Source: Byssothecium circinans (taxonomy: Eukaryota > Ascomycota > Dothideomycetes > Pleosporales > Massarinaceae). From it: a stretch of DNA of 50,869 bases. Made by a program: the position numbers and the translations under genes. The stretch's first letter is position 1. Every line of letters starts with the position of its first letter. Location of the stretch: positions 614,676 through 665,544 of the forward strand of contig ML977000.1 in the NCBI GenBank assembly GCA_010015675.1, in the 5' to 3' direction. Of the stretch, positions 9,233 through 20,915 are shown one piece after another. The notes under the pieces are model-generated. The model ran no database searches, was not told the DNA's origin, and saw nothing but the letters and a program-made list of their open reading frames with translations.

Positions 9233-11809
9233 CTAGCCTGCAATCAAGCCCGCCTCCATGACAATGCTCAAATCACTTGCATCGTCGCAAGACTCGGATG
9301 CCCACCCCTCACTCTCGCCCGCACTACTATCGGCCAAGAAGATCTGCTCGAACGCCTTCCGGTCGGCTGACGCGACTCTGTTCGACGTCCTCGCTAGCTG
9401 TTGGAACTCTGCAAAGTTCCTCTGGATCTCGCGTTGGCTGAGCGGGGACCATTGGTTCTCGTGGTCCTCACCCGCGTTGTCCTCTTTGTGGTCATCGTCC
9501 TCGTCGTGCTCTTCGCGACTGCCATGAACGTGGTGCTGCACATTTTTGCGCTTTGCCTCTTGGATTGCTACCTCAGTAATCGGTATCCCTAGGGCAGCCG
9601 TCGACTCTTGTTCCTTTTCGGTGGCGGTCACCATTTGCTCCATCAGTTCGGTTTCGTGGGTCGGCACGGTAGCCTCGTGACGTTCGCCAGGGCTCTGTAG
9701 CGAACAGTTGTCGGAGTCTGAAAAGGAGTCTGTGGTCGTGTCGTCCGGCTTTGTTAAGCTAATGAGCGAGTCTTTTCGTTTGCGGCAGCCGTCGCCTTTG
9801 ACGCGTTGGAAAACCATGCGTTTGACGCTTCCCTTTTTCTTCAGCGACAACATGACCTTCAAACCTTCCTTTCCGACTGAATATGCGCGAGTTCTCGTCT
9901 TGAGATCGGAGTTCCGACCCTCCCATTCTGGTGCTTCCTGCAGTTTCGTCGTCCAGATGCTAGGATTGCAAGCGTGCCGTGACGCGTTCGCCTCTCCACG
10001 ACTCAACGTGGTACGTTCATCCAAAGTATCAAGCTCTCGTTCAGCCCACGACTCGTCGTCTTTGTCGCCCCCTTCGTCAAGAACGAAGTCGCGTAAGGGA
10101 AGTTGTGCGCCGGAATCATGCCTTGCTAACTTCAGTCGCTTGCTTGCAATTCCGTCAATTTCAAGGTCCTTGTGTTCGAACTGGTCGAGCGCGAGACAGC
10201 TGAATCCAGGAACAGTGGTTTTGTCAAACATGGAGAGCAAGGGGGCCTGCCCGGAGACTTTGCGTTTGTGGTAACGAGCTCTCTGGGATGTTGCAACCGA
10301 GGGCAGGCAGGTGGGACTGATTGCCCTCTTGCTTTTTCCCTGGCCACATTCGGATCCTGACGAGGAGCGGTCAGAATGCGCCCAAGCCATCACCGTATCA
10401 TCACTCGTGCTGCCATCGCATTCCAGAGCCGGGTGTAAAGCGGATGGAGGAAGGTCGAAGAATTCTTGGGGCATCCTATTTGGCTCAACCACAGATTGAG
10501 GATTCAAGGCGAAAATTGCCCCTGGAATGGTCCCGGGCAGCTTGGCTTCATTGATGGAAAGCTTGAGGTTGTAGCGCGTCGTGCGTTCGAAGCGTACATT
10601 GTCAGGAAACAGAATTGTCATCTGGCCGGTGCATATGGTTTCCACGTAGTGTGGCTTCGAAGACGCACCGTAGATGTTATGGGGGATTTTGTGAGCGCTT
10701 ACCCCACCGCCCTTGAGCTGGTCGCAATTGATGAGCAAGTCTCGTCTGGTGCCGAAATTGGGCACAGTGGCTTTGAAGCACCTCGATGTGAAATCCCATT
10801 TGACAGGAAGCGTTTCCGAGTCGACATGAAATGCGACGTCTTCCTGCAGCAGACCGAAACCGAACGCACTGAAATTAGGTTGAATGTATTTTGGATTTAT
10901 ACAATACTCTTCTCCCGGATCGAGAGCTACCGGCAGGTCGGCAAAATGGATGGGCGGCAATTGCCAATCGATTTCGCACTTGATACGGATATCGGAGCCT
11001 GCACCGAGGGTGTGCCTGACTTTCGTCTCCACGAAGGATTGAGCGGCCTATGTAGAAGATGGGCAGTTAGCATTGCTTGTGTGAGGAGGTAGCAGGAGGC
11101 TGTGACAGATGCCATGGTACCTACATGCAAGTAGCAGTCTTTAGTTCGAAGGAAATTGAAAACCATGGTAGGTAAGTTGCCCCCAGCCGCAAACCAGGCC
11201 GTTGAGGGCAGGCCTTCTTTGTCTGTGTGCCTCGGGGCAAAGTCTGCGTAGAAGAAGCTGAGCATATCGTGGAGTAGGCATTCGAGGTCAATGCTGATGC
11301 AGATTGGGTACGTGATGGAAGAGACGACAGTGACTAATCGTTTTATGAAGGAAGAGCTGTCAGGTGAAGCTGTCTCAAGTAAGCCACTTACTTTGCAGGG
11401 TGCTTAGAAGAGTCTGAATGCTTACGGGCTAGTTCTCGCAACAGCATATTGCGGGTGGACTCAGAAACCTGCTTGGACAGGGCTTCCCGGTGGTAGCGCT
11501 CCCATATTATGATCTCGCTTGCCTGGGCAGAAGAGAGGCCCTTCCACTGGGAGACGACCTCGAGGTGGTTGACGGGGTGCGCAGTCGTGAACGAGGAGCG
11601 ATGGACCTTTGGTCCATAGACATCCGCAGGCTTGGCATAGTCGGCATCGTCGCGGAGGCTAACGTCGATGCGCACCCTGTCAAGCTGGAGGTAGTCGTGG
11701 ACGAAATTCGGAGGCGGATGGGCGTGGGGCTGACGAGGTGAGTAGTGTGCTAAACGAGGGAGTAGATGGGAGCACTCACATGGCCACACGGGATGTCGGA
11801 GACGTCCAT
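9233..11809 (-). CDS. Large protein of unknown function (merged four-exon model)
   Basis: I join four minus-strand exons, 11809-11780, 11729-11392, 11293-11125 and 11047-9233, into one 783-aa frame. The introns have strong GTGAGT, GTAAGT and GTAGGT donors, and the last has a TGCTAAC branch site. I recognise no family. Exon 2 encodes a helical region (V-V-S-Q-W-K-G-L then A-S-E-I-I-I-W-E-R-Y-H-R-E). Exon 3 reads I-D-L-E-C-L-L-H-D-M-L-S-F-F. Exon 4 starts with a beta-rich region that could be a globular domain and becomes a long low-complexity, charged C-terminal half with K-R basic patches. The third intron is the weakest point: if it is not real, there are two genes, 11809-11388 (about 124 aa) and 11265-9233 (651 aa). 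The gene lies 145 bp downstream of the mitochondrial kinase gene on the same strand. Confidence 0.6.
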
Positions 11810-11954
11810 GGTTACAAGTATCGATACTGCGTAAAAGATGTCGAGCGGAGCAATACGCGGACACGCGGTATGGTGGTTGGGGAGTTGGTCTCGTTGAAGC
11901 GACCTCCGGGAGGCTCAAGCAAACATTGGATGGGTGGCTCGCAGTCGCCCCTTC

Positions 11955-13526
11955 CTATATTGCGTCCATTGAAGCGCGTGTGGTCAATCTAGGAAGTCAG
12001 TACCCTGAACCGAAGCTGATGCAGGAAGGAGCCATACCGCTCGTTCTTGTTGCCTAGTTTGGAAATCTGGAGAAAGGCATCAACTCCAAAGCCCTCAAGA
12101 TTATGGATTTCGAGACTACCCGCCCAGTATTCTGCATAGACTCTGGACATGGGCAGGCCAATGCCTAGGCGAAGGTTGGGTGGTCGACTTGTCAGCGTTG
12201 AGAGCGAGCCATGCTGCTTGCTCAATCGAGCGTCCTTTGCGGAGAGATGACGGTCCGGTACTTCTTCACCCGGTATTTGCAGCTCCTGCAGCGTTCCGAG
12301 CAGCTTAGGCACGCGTGCGAGGTTCTGTAGTCTTTTCTCGCGACGCGGTCCTTTGCTGAAGCTCCACAGATGAGGCAATATCTCGGTAGGGATGCCGCCT
12401 CCTTGATCCGAGATGCGTATAATGACATGCTGCGCAGTCTCACAGATCAGCACGTCAATGGGCGGAGGCTTCGCGCCCTTGCATTTGCGTTGTTCAATCA
12501 CGGCCTGGATTGAGTTGCGCAACAGCTCCCCAATGATGTACTCCAGATGGCTCAGAATATACGGAAATGTCGCGTCAAGATGGCCATCGACACGGATTTC
12601 GGGCAACTCCACCTGCGAGCCATAGACACGCTTGATCAGCTGCTGTGTTGTCCGCCCGCAGCGATCCACGATTTCCTTCGCGTTGCATTTGAGAAAGATC
12701 TCACCGACGGCTTCGGCATTGGGGTCGAGGCTCGGCTGGGCGTGAGGAAAGTGCCAGGGCGAATTGAACGTCTCGACGAGGGCAAGATGCTGCTCTGCAA
12801 TGACGCGCCGCGAGATTCGCTGCCAATGTCAGCTATCATCTCTGCGTGAACTGGGTCAAGTTTCGCACCGATCGCAGCATTGTGTTCATGAACTTGTCCG
12901 TCTCCTCAGGCCTCATCAAGCCGCGCACTTCGAGCACGCCAATGGCCAGCCTGGGGATGACGGTCGCATGCTCCTTCAGCGTCTCCTCGAGCACCTTGCA
13001 GTACTGGTCACAGTCTTCCAGTGTCCGTATCTCATCTATGCGGCGGAACCTCTCGAAGGCGCGGAGGTAGAGCTCGTACACGTGGGCGAGGTGAGGATTC
13101 GCGACTACCACGTAGGGTAGCGTCTGGATGTCGCGCAGGCGATGGGCTATCCTACGGTCTCTCAGTACGTTTCTATTGACCTTTTGTGTGTGGACTACCT
13201 TGTGGGCAGCTCTAAACGGCAGTAATTCGCCGAGTCCAGCAGGCGTCGTTCCGTGAGGGTTCGGCCAAAAAAGGTCAGACGGCGCAAACTGATGGGCCTG
13301 GCCTCGCGCTGCACCCACCTACGTCGAGTCAACACTGCTCTCTGCTATACATCGCTCCGAGGCGGCGTAGGTCATACTCGTCTAGGGCACTTGAAGGTCG
13401 CCATGTGGGCGCGACGGCGGGGCCATGGACATGTCTCTTCACACAGTGACGGGTCAAAAAATTCACTGGAGCTCTATCGAAGCTACTACTGCGCATTGCT
13501 TGCATCAAACGAGCGAGGCTGCCCAT
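11955..13526 (-). CDS. Mitochondrial pyruvate dehydrogenase / branched-chain ketoacid dehydrogenase kinase family
   Basis: Five exons, 13526-13378, 13318-13199, 13151-12869, 12819-12038 and 11988-11955, give 455 aa. The N-terminus is basic and may be a mitochondrial presequence. It is followed by the PDK helical domain: S-S-A-L-D-E-W-V-Q-R-E-A-R-P-I-S-L-R is formed across intron 1, and I-A-H-R-L-R-D-I-Q-T-L-P-Y across intron 2. The GHKL ATPase part has an N-box (G-E-L-L-R-N-S-I-Q-A), a G1 box (D-Q-G-G-G-I-P) and a G2 box (L-G-I-G-L-P-M-S). About 70 residues lie between G1 and G2, a long ATP lid. These kinases phosphorylate and shut off the E1 subunit of pyruvate or branched-chain ketoacid dehydrogenase in the matrix. 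I cannot decide between the two substrates. The short last exon (R-L-T-T-R-A-S-M-D-A-I) rests on a 49-nt intron with a CTGAC branch site; without it the frame ends at 11989. Confidence 0.88.
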
Positions 13527-14243
13527 GGTTTGGGCGTGGATAGCTGGTGAAGGTAGTGGGGAGGTTAGTTAGAGTCGGAAGCAAAATGGCCGCAATCGCA
13601 GTGCAAGGTTACGGCCGCACCGAGCTCGCTCCCCGCCGTGGGTACACAGTGGCAGGGCTGCACGGCGTGATCGTGATTGTGATTGGCGCAGCGGCCCAGG
13701 GACTCGACGACTGTGAATGTAAGCTGCAAACCTACCTTGGGGTGGTAGGGTGAATTAGTAGTTCGCAAATATGGGTGTGCTGCTGTGGAATGTTGTCTCA
13801 CTTGACGATGCATGACGTGGGCTGTGGACACCCATCTTCCCTCGACAAACGCCAAGACATATCTCTGCAAATTCACTTTGCTTTGCTTTGCGGTGCTTGG
13901 TGTTGCTTGTTCCAGTCCGTATAGTAGTACAGTCTACCACTTACCACCGTGGTAAAATACTCAAGTCCTGCACAAGGAGAGCGGCGAATCGTCATTGTCC
14001 ACCGCCACCTGGTACCTAGTTTAGCGAGCGAGGCACGCCTACGCCTGTCCTCACCAACGACGCCTACCACAGTACACGGCTAGTGGTTAACTGGCACGTT
14101 GGAAGACCGCGGCGCCGCGTCCTTCTTCTGCCTCTCTTCCCCTCCTCGTATCTCATCCTGCGCTCGCTGCTCAACACTGCCTGCCGTCCCCTCCTCTTTC
14201 CTTCCATCCTCGCGTGCAATCCGCCGCCGCCGCCACCGCCGAC
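13527..14243. promoter_or_regulatory. Divergent promoter region between kinase and deubiquitinase genes
   Basis: About 715 bp between two divergent starts. The right end is pyrimidine-rich (from about 14117), with a ccgccgcc run just before the ATG at 14244, as in fungal leaders. No gene seen. Confidence 0.6.
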
Positions 14244-17200
14244 ATGGAGCAGGTAAGCTCGCCGTCGCTGCTATGAAAGAGAATGAAAGAGCGCGCATTG
14301 CTGACCACAACACCCCCAGCTCGGCACCGACATGCTCGTAGACGCTGACTTTGACGAGAAGCAGGACGTCGCCATCATCACCCCCGACGCAGACGACACC
14401 ATGGACGAGGTCGATGTCGACGTCGACGCTGAACCCGAGCCCCGCGCCGACGAATACGACGCCTTTGTGAAGAAGCACATGCCAGAGCTGCCCGACCTCG
14501 AGACAGAGGACATCGCCCGCCACACATGGGAGATCAGGAACTGGAGGACCCTCACTAGGCGTGAGCAGGGCCCCACCTTTGACTGCGCTGGCCATCCGTG
14601 GCGCATCCTCTTCTTCCCCTACGGCAACAACGTTGACTTCGCCTCCTTCTACCTCGAGCAAGGGTACGAAGAGAAGCAGGTGCCTGAAGACTGGTATGCC
14701 TGTGTCCAGTTCATGCTGGTTCTTTGGAACCCCAACGACCCCACCATGTTCGTCACCCACTCCGCAACCCATCGCTTCACCGCCGAGGAGGGAGATTGGG
14801 GCTTCACACGATTCGCAGAGCTCAGGCGTCTTTTTGCGCCTTGGGAAGACCGGGACCGGCCCATGGTCGAGGACGATGCCGCCAACGTCACAGCCTACGT
14901 GCGAGTACTGAAGGATCCGACCGGCGTCCTGTGGCACAACTTCATACATTACGATTCAAAGAAGGAAACCGGTATGGTCGGGCTTAAGAACCAGGGCGCC
15001 ACTTGCTATTTGAACTCGCTTTTGCAGTCGTTGTTCTTCACGAACGCCTTCCGACAGGCCGTGTACCAGATCCCCACCGATACCGAGGAGTCGCGCTCAA
15101 ACAGTGCCTATGCGCTTCAACGCCTATTCTACCTGCTGCAGACGTCAAATTCGGCCGTCCCCACCACAGACTTGACCCAGTCATTTGGATGGGACTCGAA
15201 ACAGATATTCGAGCAACAAGATGTGCAAGAGCTATCGCGAGTTCTAATGGATAGGCTCGACGAGAGAATGAAGGGAACCGAGGCCGAAGGCACGCTGGAG
15301 ACCATGTTCGTCGGAAAGATGAAGACATATATTTCTTGTATCAATGTCGACTACGAGTCTTCCAGGATAGAGGACTTTTGGGATATTCAGCTCAACGTTA
15401 GTGGTAACAAGGATTTGGACGACAGCTTCAAGGACTATGTACAAGTGGAGACGATGGAGGGCGAAAACAAGTATCACGCCGAGGGCCACGGTCTGCAGGA
15501 TGCAAAGAAAGGTGTCATTTTCGAATCCTTCCCCGAAGTTCTTCACCTTCAGCTCAAGCGCTTCGAATACGATATCAACCGCGACGCCATGATGAAAGTA
15601 AACGATCGTTACGAGTTTCCTGAGATATGGGACGCCTCACCGTACCTTTCCGAAAGCGCCGACCGCTCAGAGCCCTACGTCTATCATCTCCATGGAGTGC
15701 TAGTACATAGCGGCGATCTGAATGCTGGCCACTACTACGCTTTCCTAAAACCCGACAAGGAAGGCAACTTTTACAAGTTTGACGACGACCGCGTAACCCG
15801 AGCGACCAAGCGCGAAGCTCTTGAGGAGAACTTTGGCGGTGACTATACCCAAGTCAATGGCAACATTGGACAGAGGAACCCGTACACTCGAACATGGTCG
15901 GCCAAGCGCTCCATGAGTGCTTACATGTTGGTCTATATCCGGGAGAGTCGGCTGGATAAGATCCTCATGCCTGGCAAGGAGATTGAGGCTCCCACCCATC
16001 TTGCTGAGCGAGTGTTGGAAGAAAAAGCAGCGTTCGAGCGGAGACGCAAAGAGCGCGAAGAAGCACACCTCTACATGGATATTGCAGTAGCGTCGGAAGA
16101 AAATTTCAAAAAGTATCAAGGCTTCGACATTGTCCCCTGGAAGAACGACGGATCCGAAGACCCTGCACATCCCAAGGTCTATCGAGTCTTACGAGCAACT
16201 ACTATCGCAGAGTTTACAAAAACGGTTGCCGACGATCTGGGAGTGGAAGCAGACACGATACGCCCATGGGCCATGGTCAATCGGCAGAATGGCACTGTTC
16301 GCCCCGATGTGATTGTCAGCTTCGAAGATATGACGGTTGAGGAAGCATCGAGCAAGTTCGGCACCAAGACCGCAGCGTTTAGGCTGTGGTTTGAGAAGGC
16401 AAAGATACGTGATGAGAAGGGTCAACCTGCCTATAGCGAAAAGGAAAGGAGTCCCGATCCCAAGAATCCACAAGGAACCCGACCTTTGATGCTTTTCCTC
16501 AAGCACTTCGACGCAAAAGCGCAAAGTTTGTTCGGCATTGGCAACTTCTATGCCACGCCACAGGAAAAAGTCGGCGAAATTGGACCTCAGATCTGCGAAC
16601 TGCTCGGCTGGCCTAGCTCAACTCCAATTAAGCTCTCCGAGGAGATCAAGCAGAACATGATAGAGAGCATGAAACCTAAGATGACTCTTGCTCAATCAGA
16701 GATTCAAGATGGCGATATCATCACGGTGCAGAAAACCCTACCGGACAAGGAGTTGAGTCAAATATCTGCCAGTGGGGGCTTCGTCGACGCTAAAGAGTTT
16801 TACGACTACCTTCTGAACCGCATCAATATCAACTTTGATCCTCGGCATGGAGAGGAGACGGGGCTACCCAGTTTCAGTCTGACTTTGAGCAAGCGCATGA
16901 CGTATGATCAGTTCTCAGCTAAGGTTGGAGAACACCTCAAGGTCGCGCCCACTCATTTGCGATTCACCACAGTCACCACCACAGGCAAACCGAAGATGGC
17001 GATCAAGTACGCGTTGCAGAGTACTCTCAACAGCATCCTATACCCTGGGCCGTACAACTATGCCGGAAGCAGTATGCAGCGATCCGATGCGTTGTTCTAC
17101 GAAGTGCTTGAGATGCCATTGAAGGAGTTGGAGCAAAGGAGGGCGGTAAAGATCACGTGGTTGCCGGAGGGCCTGAGTAAAGAGGTAAGTGTGGAATACG

Positions 17201-17870
17201 CCGTTTATGATGCGTACTAAGCCATAGTAGGAGGAACACACCCTTATGATCCCCCGGACAGGTGTCATTGCCGATCTCACCGAAGCACTGCAGAAGAAGT
17301 GCAACATCAGCAACGAGGTCATGGAAAAAGTGCGGGTTTACGAAGCCCACAACAACAAATGGTACAAGGCTCTCAACCCGGACTTCCAGATAATGGGGAT
17401 TGGAGAGTACCTTACGCTCTATGCCGCCGTCTTCCCAGATGATGATTCGGCAAAGAAGATCTCAGTGTTTCACTTCGACAAAGAGCCGGCAAAGGTGCAC
17501 GGGCACCCGTTCCAGTTCCCTTTGAAAGAGGTGCGTATTGTCCTTGCTTTCACACAACGCCCATACTAACCTGGTATAGGGCGAGCCGTTTAGCGAGACG
17601 AGGCAACGTCTTTCTGATTACATCAAGATCAAGGGCAAGCAATTTGACAAAATCAAGTTTGCTGTTGTCAGCAAACCCCAATATTCTCGCCCGCAGTATT
17701 TGGAAGACGGTCAGAACCCTTCATTGCCAGACAACGTTATAGTTACTTATCTATCACCAGATGATATTCTTTGGGACCTTTTTGAGAAGAATGACATTAC
17801 GCTCGGCATGGACCACACCAACAAGCAACGGAGCTTTTGGGGAAAAACCGACTCCATCTTTATCCGATGA
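14244..17870 (+). CDS. UBP15: Ubiquitin carboxyl-terminal hydrolase, USP7/Ubp15 type (MATH-USP-UBL)
   Basis: Four exons, 14244-14252 (only M-E-Q), 14320-17184, 17231-17530 and 17580-17870, give 1154 aa, the usual size of the family. An acidic N-terminus leads to a MATH/TRAF domain (about residues 68-200, with Y-L-E-Q-G-Y and G-D-W-G-F-T-R-F). The USP catalytic core follows: Cys box N-Q-G-A-T-C-Y-L-N-S with Cys232, and His box D-L-N-A-G-H-Y-Y-A-F with His474, then Y-K-F-D-D-D-R-V. The C-terminal half is the tandem ubiquitin-like / ICP0-binding region, with L-M-L-F-L-K-H-F-D and the terminal G-M-D-H-T-N-K. Ubp15/USP7 removes ubiquitin from nuclear, endocytic and peroxisomal substrates. The 9-nt first exon is followed by a clear GTAAGC intron; a start at the next in-frame ATG (14332) would cost only seven residues. 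Confidence 0.95.
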
Positions 17871-18424
17871 ACGCTCGGTATTGTACGTATGTACGTGTAC
17901 AGACAGTAGTTTTTTTCTTGGGGCACGGCGCTGGGCGATACGATTGTTCTCCGCCGCTTGGTTTATGGTTTGAACGGAGTCTACCGATGACTTCGTATTG
18001 CATATATAGAGCTTACGTTTGGTGCATTCTTTATCGCTTTCCACAAAAATGCACCGGCAATGACATGTGGAGGTGAGGAGTGAATTCTGAGCGTTAGCGG
18101 GAGTATCTTAGAGGGGTGGACTCGCAGTGTAGGCTAGCATCATGCAATGATAATCAAATCCAATTCTGATATGTCTTCCAGCGGTAACAACAATTTTTTT
18201 CGTCCTCTGTTCCACATCTAACTTCGTAACGGTGGTGTATCGGGCGTAATAGCCTGTGATTCGTCAATCGATCTCTCGGCCAAACATATCACCGAATCCC
18301 GCGGATTACGGACAGCTTGCATCGTCGAGCACCACCATATCTCGCCCCAACTCGACGATCCCGACAACCCCTTTGCTCCACCAGTCACAAACGTACGCAA
18401 TACCGGTATACGAAATCGAGAACG
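17871..18424. other. Intergenic: 3' side of UBP15-like gene and promoter of p24 gene
   Basis: No gene seen. There are T-rich runs at about 17911 and 18192, and a pyrimidine/C-rich leader before the ATG at 18425. Confidence 0.6.
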
Positions 18425-19313
18425 ATGCGGTCCCTCGCGGCTGTCGCCAGCCTGCTCCTCGCATACTGCACATCGCTGGTGTACGCAACGGCTCTGACGT
18501 ATAAATTAGAGGCGCATGAGAAGGCCTGCTTTTTCTCCAATGTGGAGCATCGGGGATTGAAGGTTGCGTTCTACTTTGCCGTACGTCTGCCTTCTGCGTC
18601 CTCGCTCCATTTCCGCCGCCAAAATATAATAAAATCGGATCACGATACTACAGCGGAAAGAAAGCATACTAGGACGATAATTGGGCATGAGAGCTAACAC
18701 ATGGGTTTCGGGCGTTATAGGTACAATCAGGAGGCTCCTTCGACGTCGACTATGCGGTTACGGGGCCGAATGAACGAGTAGTGCTGGATGGTACCAAGGA
18801 GAGGCAGGGCGACTTTGTCTTTACGGCGAATGATGTGGGCGAGTATAGCTTCTGCTTCAACAACGAGATGAGTACTTTTGCGGAGAAGATGGTGGATTTC
18901 GAGATTGCCGTAAGCCCTCCCCCACCCGCCGATCAATCCCTCCTACCACCCCGCCAATATCGGCAACCGCACGAACTGCAAGAAGACGAAGGCATATAAG
19001 AATGATCTCTAACGCTGGATAGGTCGAAAACGAAGTCCGCGCCGAGCTCCCCTCCAAAAAAGGCTCTTCCCCGGAACAAACCTCCGTCCTCGAAGAATCC
19101 ATGCTCAAGCTCTCGGCTCAAGTCTCCACCATCTACCGCAACCAGAAATACTTCCGCACGCGCGAGAACCGGAATTTCAGCACGGTTAAGAGTACCGAGA
19201 AGCGCATCTTCAACTTCTCGCTCATGGAGGTTGCGCTTATGGTTACTATGGCGGGGCTGCAGGTCTTTATCGTGAGGTTCTTCTTCCAGGGTGCGAGGAA
19301 GGGGTATGTGTGA
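18425..19313 (+). CDS. p24/emp24/GOLD family cargo receptor of COPII/COPI vesicles
   Basis: Three exons, 18425-18580, 18721-18909 and 19023-19313, all in phase 0, encode 211 aa. A signal peptide (about 20 residues) is followed by a GOLD domain that begins L-T-Y-K-L-E-A-H-E-K-A-C-F-F, with the conserved second Cys in Y-S-F-C-F-N-N-E. Then comes a coiled-coil stalk (S-V-L-E-E-S-M-L-K-L-S) with R-T-R-E-N-R-N-F-S-T-V-K-S-T before one transmembrane helix (V-A-L-M-V-T-M-A-G-L-Q-V). The short cytosolic tail has F-F-F-Q-G-A-R-K-G-Y-V. p24 proteins cycle between ER and Golgi as hetero-oligomers and load GPI-anchored and other cargo. The F-F pair in the tail is the COPII-type signal. It resembles the fungal Erp-type (gamma-like) members, but I do not assign a subtype. 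The introns (140 and 113 nt) are longer than elsewhere in the window. Confidence 0.92.
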
Positions 19314-20046
19314 GGGATTTTGATTGGGTATGGGGAGGATGGTGGGATTTTGACGAGGGTGTAGGGGTTATGAGGGAGGCGATGGGTGTAACTTTGGGGG
19401 ATGAAAAGGAGGCACAAGATGCAAAAGAGTTGTTTTCATTGGAACGTGCGGCGTGGACGTGGGCATGGGCCTGGTGGCACTTTGGACCACGGTACGGATT
19501 TGTACCATTATATCACGGCATTGACCTTTGGTTCCAGAGTCACAGACAGACAGACCATAAAGGGGTCTGCGGTCCACTACTCTCGACCTGCATTTTTTTT
19601 TGGAATCTGCATATCATCATCCATATATCCACAATTACGACTTCCGCGAAGTCTTCACCGAGGTGTGTCTCCAGCGTGATCTAACAGCCCCCTGAGGCAG
19701 TACGTTTAAAACCCCGGCATAAATTCGTCTCGATCCAGACTTGTCACACACCTAGGTTGCCTACCGCAGCCCTGGAACAACTCGCTGTAAGTCAAGCGAA
19801 AGCTCTGTCCTATCGGCGAGTGTATTCAACTATTCTTACAACTAACCTTGTTGCACCTACAGGCTGTATGTATATCCTGCCACTGTATCCAGTAGGTTTG
19901 CGAGACTCTGGTTTTTTCGCACACGCTTGTCTCCCTTGCTCAAACTCATCATAAGCTCAATTCCTCTCGGGCCAATCGCTCTTGTCACTCGACTGCTCTC
20001 AACACGTGCCTCAGGTGGAAAGAGAAAGAAATTAAAAGATTGTAAA

Positions 20047-20190
20047 CGTTGCGTGCATGCATACCCCCTTGGTTTTTACCCTTGTTGACAAACGTCGTCT
20101 AGGCAGTACTTGAACCACTCGCCTTGCAATCGTCGTGTGTGCACACCCCTAGTTTTTACCCTAGTTGACAAACGTCGTCTAGGCGGTACT
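20047..20190 (+). repeat. Two 60-bp direct repeats, 80 bp apart
   Basis: Copies at 20047-20110 and 20131-20190 share blocks such as gttgacaaacgtcgtctagg, and gtttttaccc followed by t. They differ by a few substitutions. No open frame runs through them. The period (about 80 bp start to start) and high identity suggest a recent tandem duplication. Confidence 0.75.
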
Positions 20191-20666
20191 CAGAGCACTA
20201 TCCAGGTACCTACGAATCTGATTCGTCGTCTTTGGTTCGAAGCAGGCACGTGCAGGTATCTACGGCGAAGGGGGGAGGAAAGAAGAGGTCGGTTGTACCG
20301 TAATTTCGCGCTCTTGAATCGCGTGGTAGGCTGTGGCGGTTGCCTGGTGGGCAGGAGGCGGTGTGGTGACGCTGGTGGGACATGTGCTGCGGAGGGATGT
20401 ATAAAGTCGGACGGCTTTTCATCTTTCTGGCCATGTTTGAGCTTGGGGTTGTGAAACTGGCATCTTTCCTGGACTCTGAGATGGGGGTGTGAGTATGACG
20501 TCTGAGGGAGGGGCGGTGTTGGGTGGCTAGTATTTGGTGGGTCTGACTTCCTCCTTTGGTGTGGGATTGAAAGCTAACAACACCTAGGTGCATCACTGCT
20601 TTGAACACCAACGACGGTAGTGGGTCAATATTGTATTGTCCCCCAGAATAGTATTGCGATCATACC

Positions 20667-20915
20667 ATGGTGAGTCTAACTTTCCTGGGGAACGATGGAA
20701 AGCTCACGCAAAGGCAGCTTCACCCACTGTCCACGCCTGTCGACAACAATAGATTGTTCCATTGTCCCTCCTCCCAGGACATCCAACAGCACTGCGTTCA
20801 TGTGTTCTGGGAGCGAGGGACCGCACCACAACGTTAGACTCACCATTCTTCTTCGCTGAAAGATGGAAAGCTCATGTGAAGACAGCTTCACCCCCTTCCC
20901 ATACTCATCGACAAG
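20667..20915. repeat. 14-bp inverted repeat plus about 50-bp direct repeats
   Basis: The word atggtgagtctaac at 20667-20680 occurs in perfect inverted form at 20833-20846. Just outside each arm on the right, a segment starting at gatggaaagctca recurs (about 20693-20745 and 20863-20915) with the shared word cagcttcaccc. A small perfect stem, acaat-ag-attgt, lies near 20745-20757. It may be a degraded mobile element or a structured leader; I do not recognise it. Confidence 0.6.

Noticed and set aside
20676..20891. Minus-strand 71-codon frame with two similar halves
   Set aside because: The internal similarity comes from the direct DNA repeats there; nothing suggests translation.
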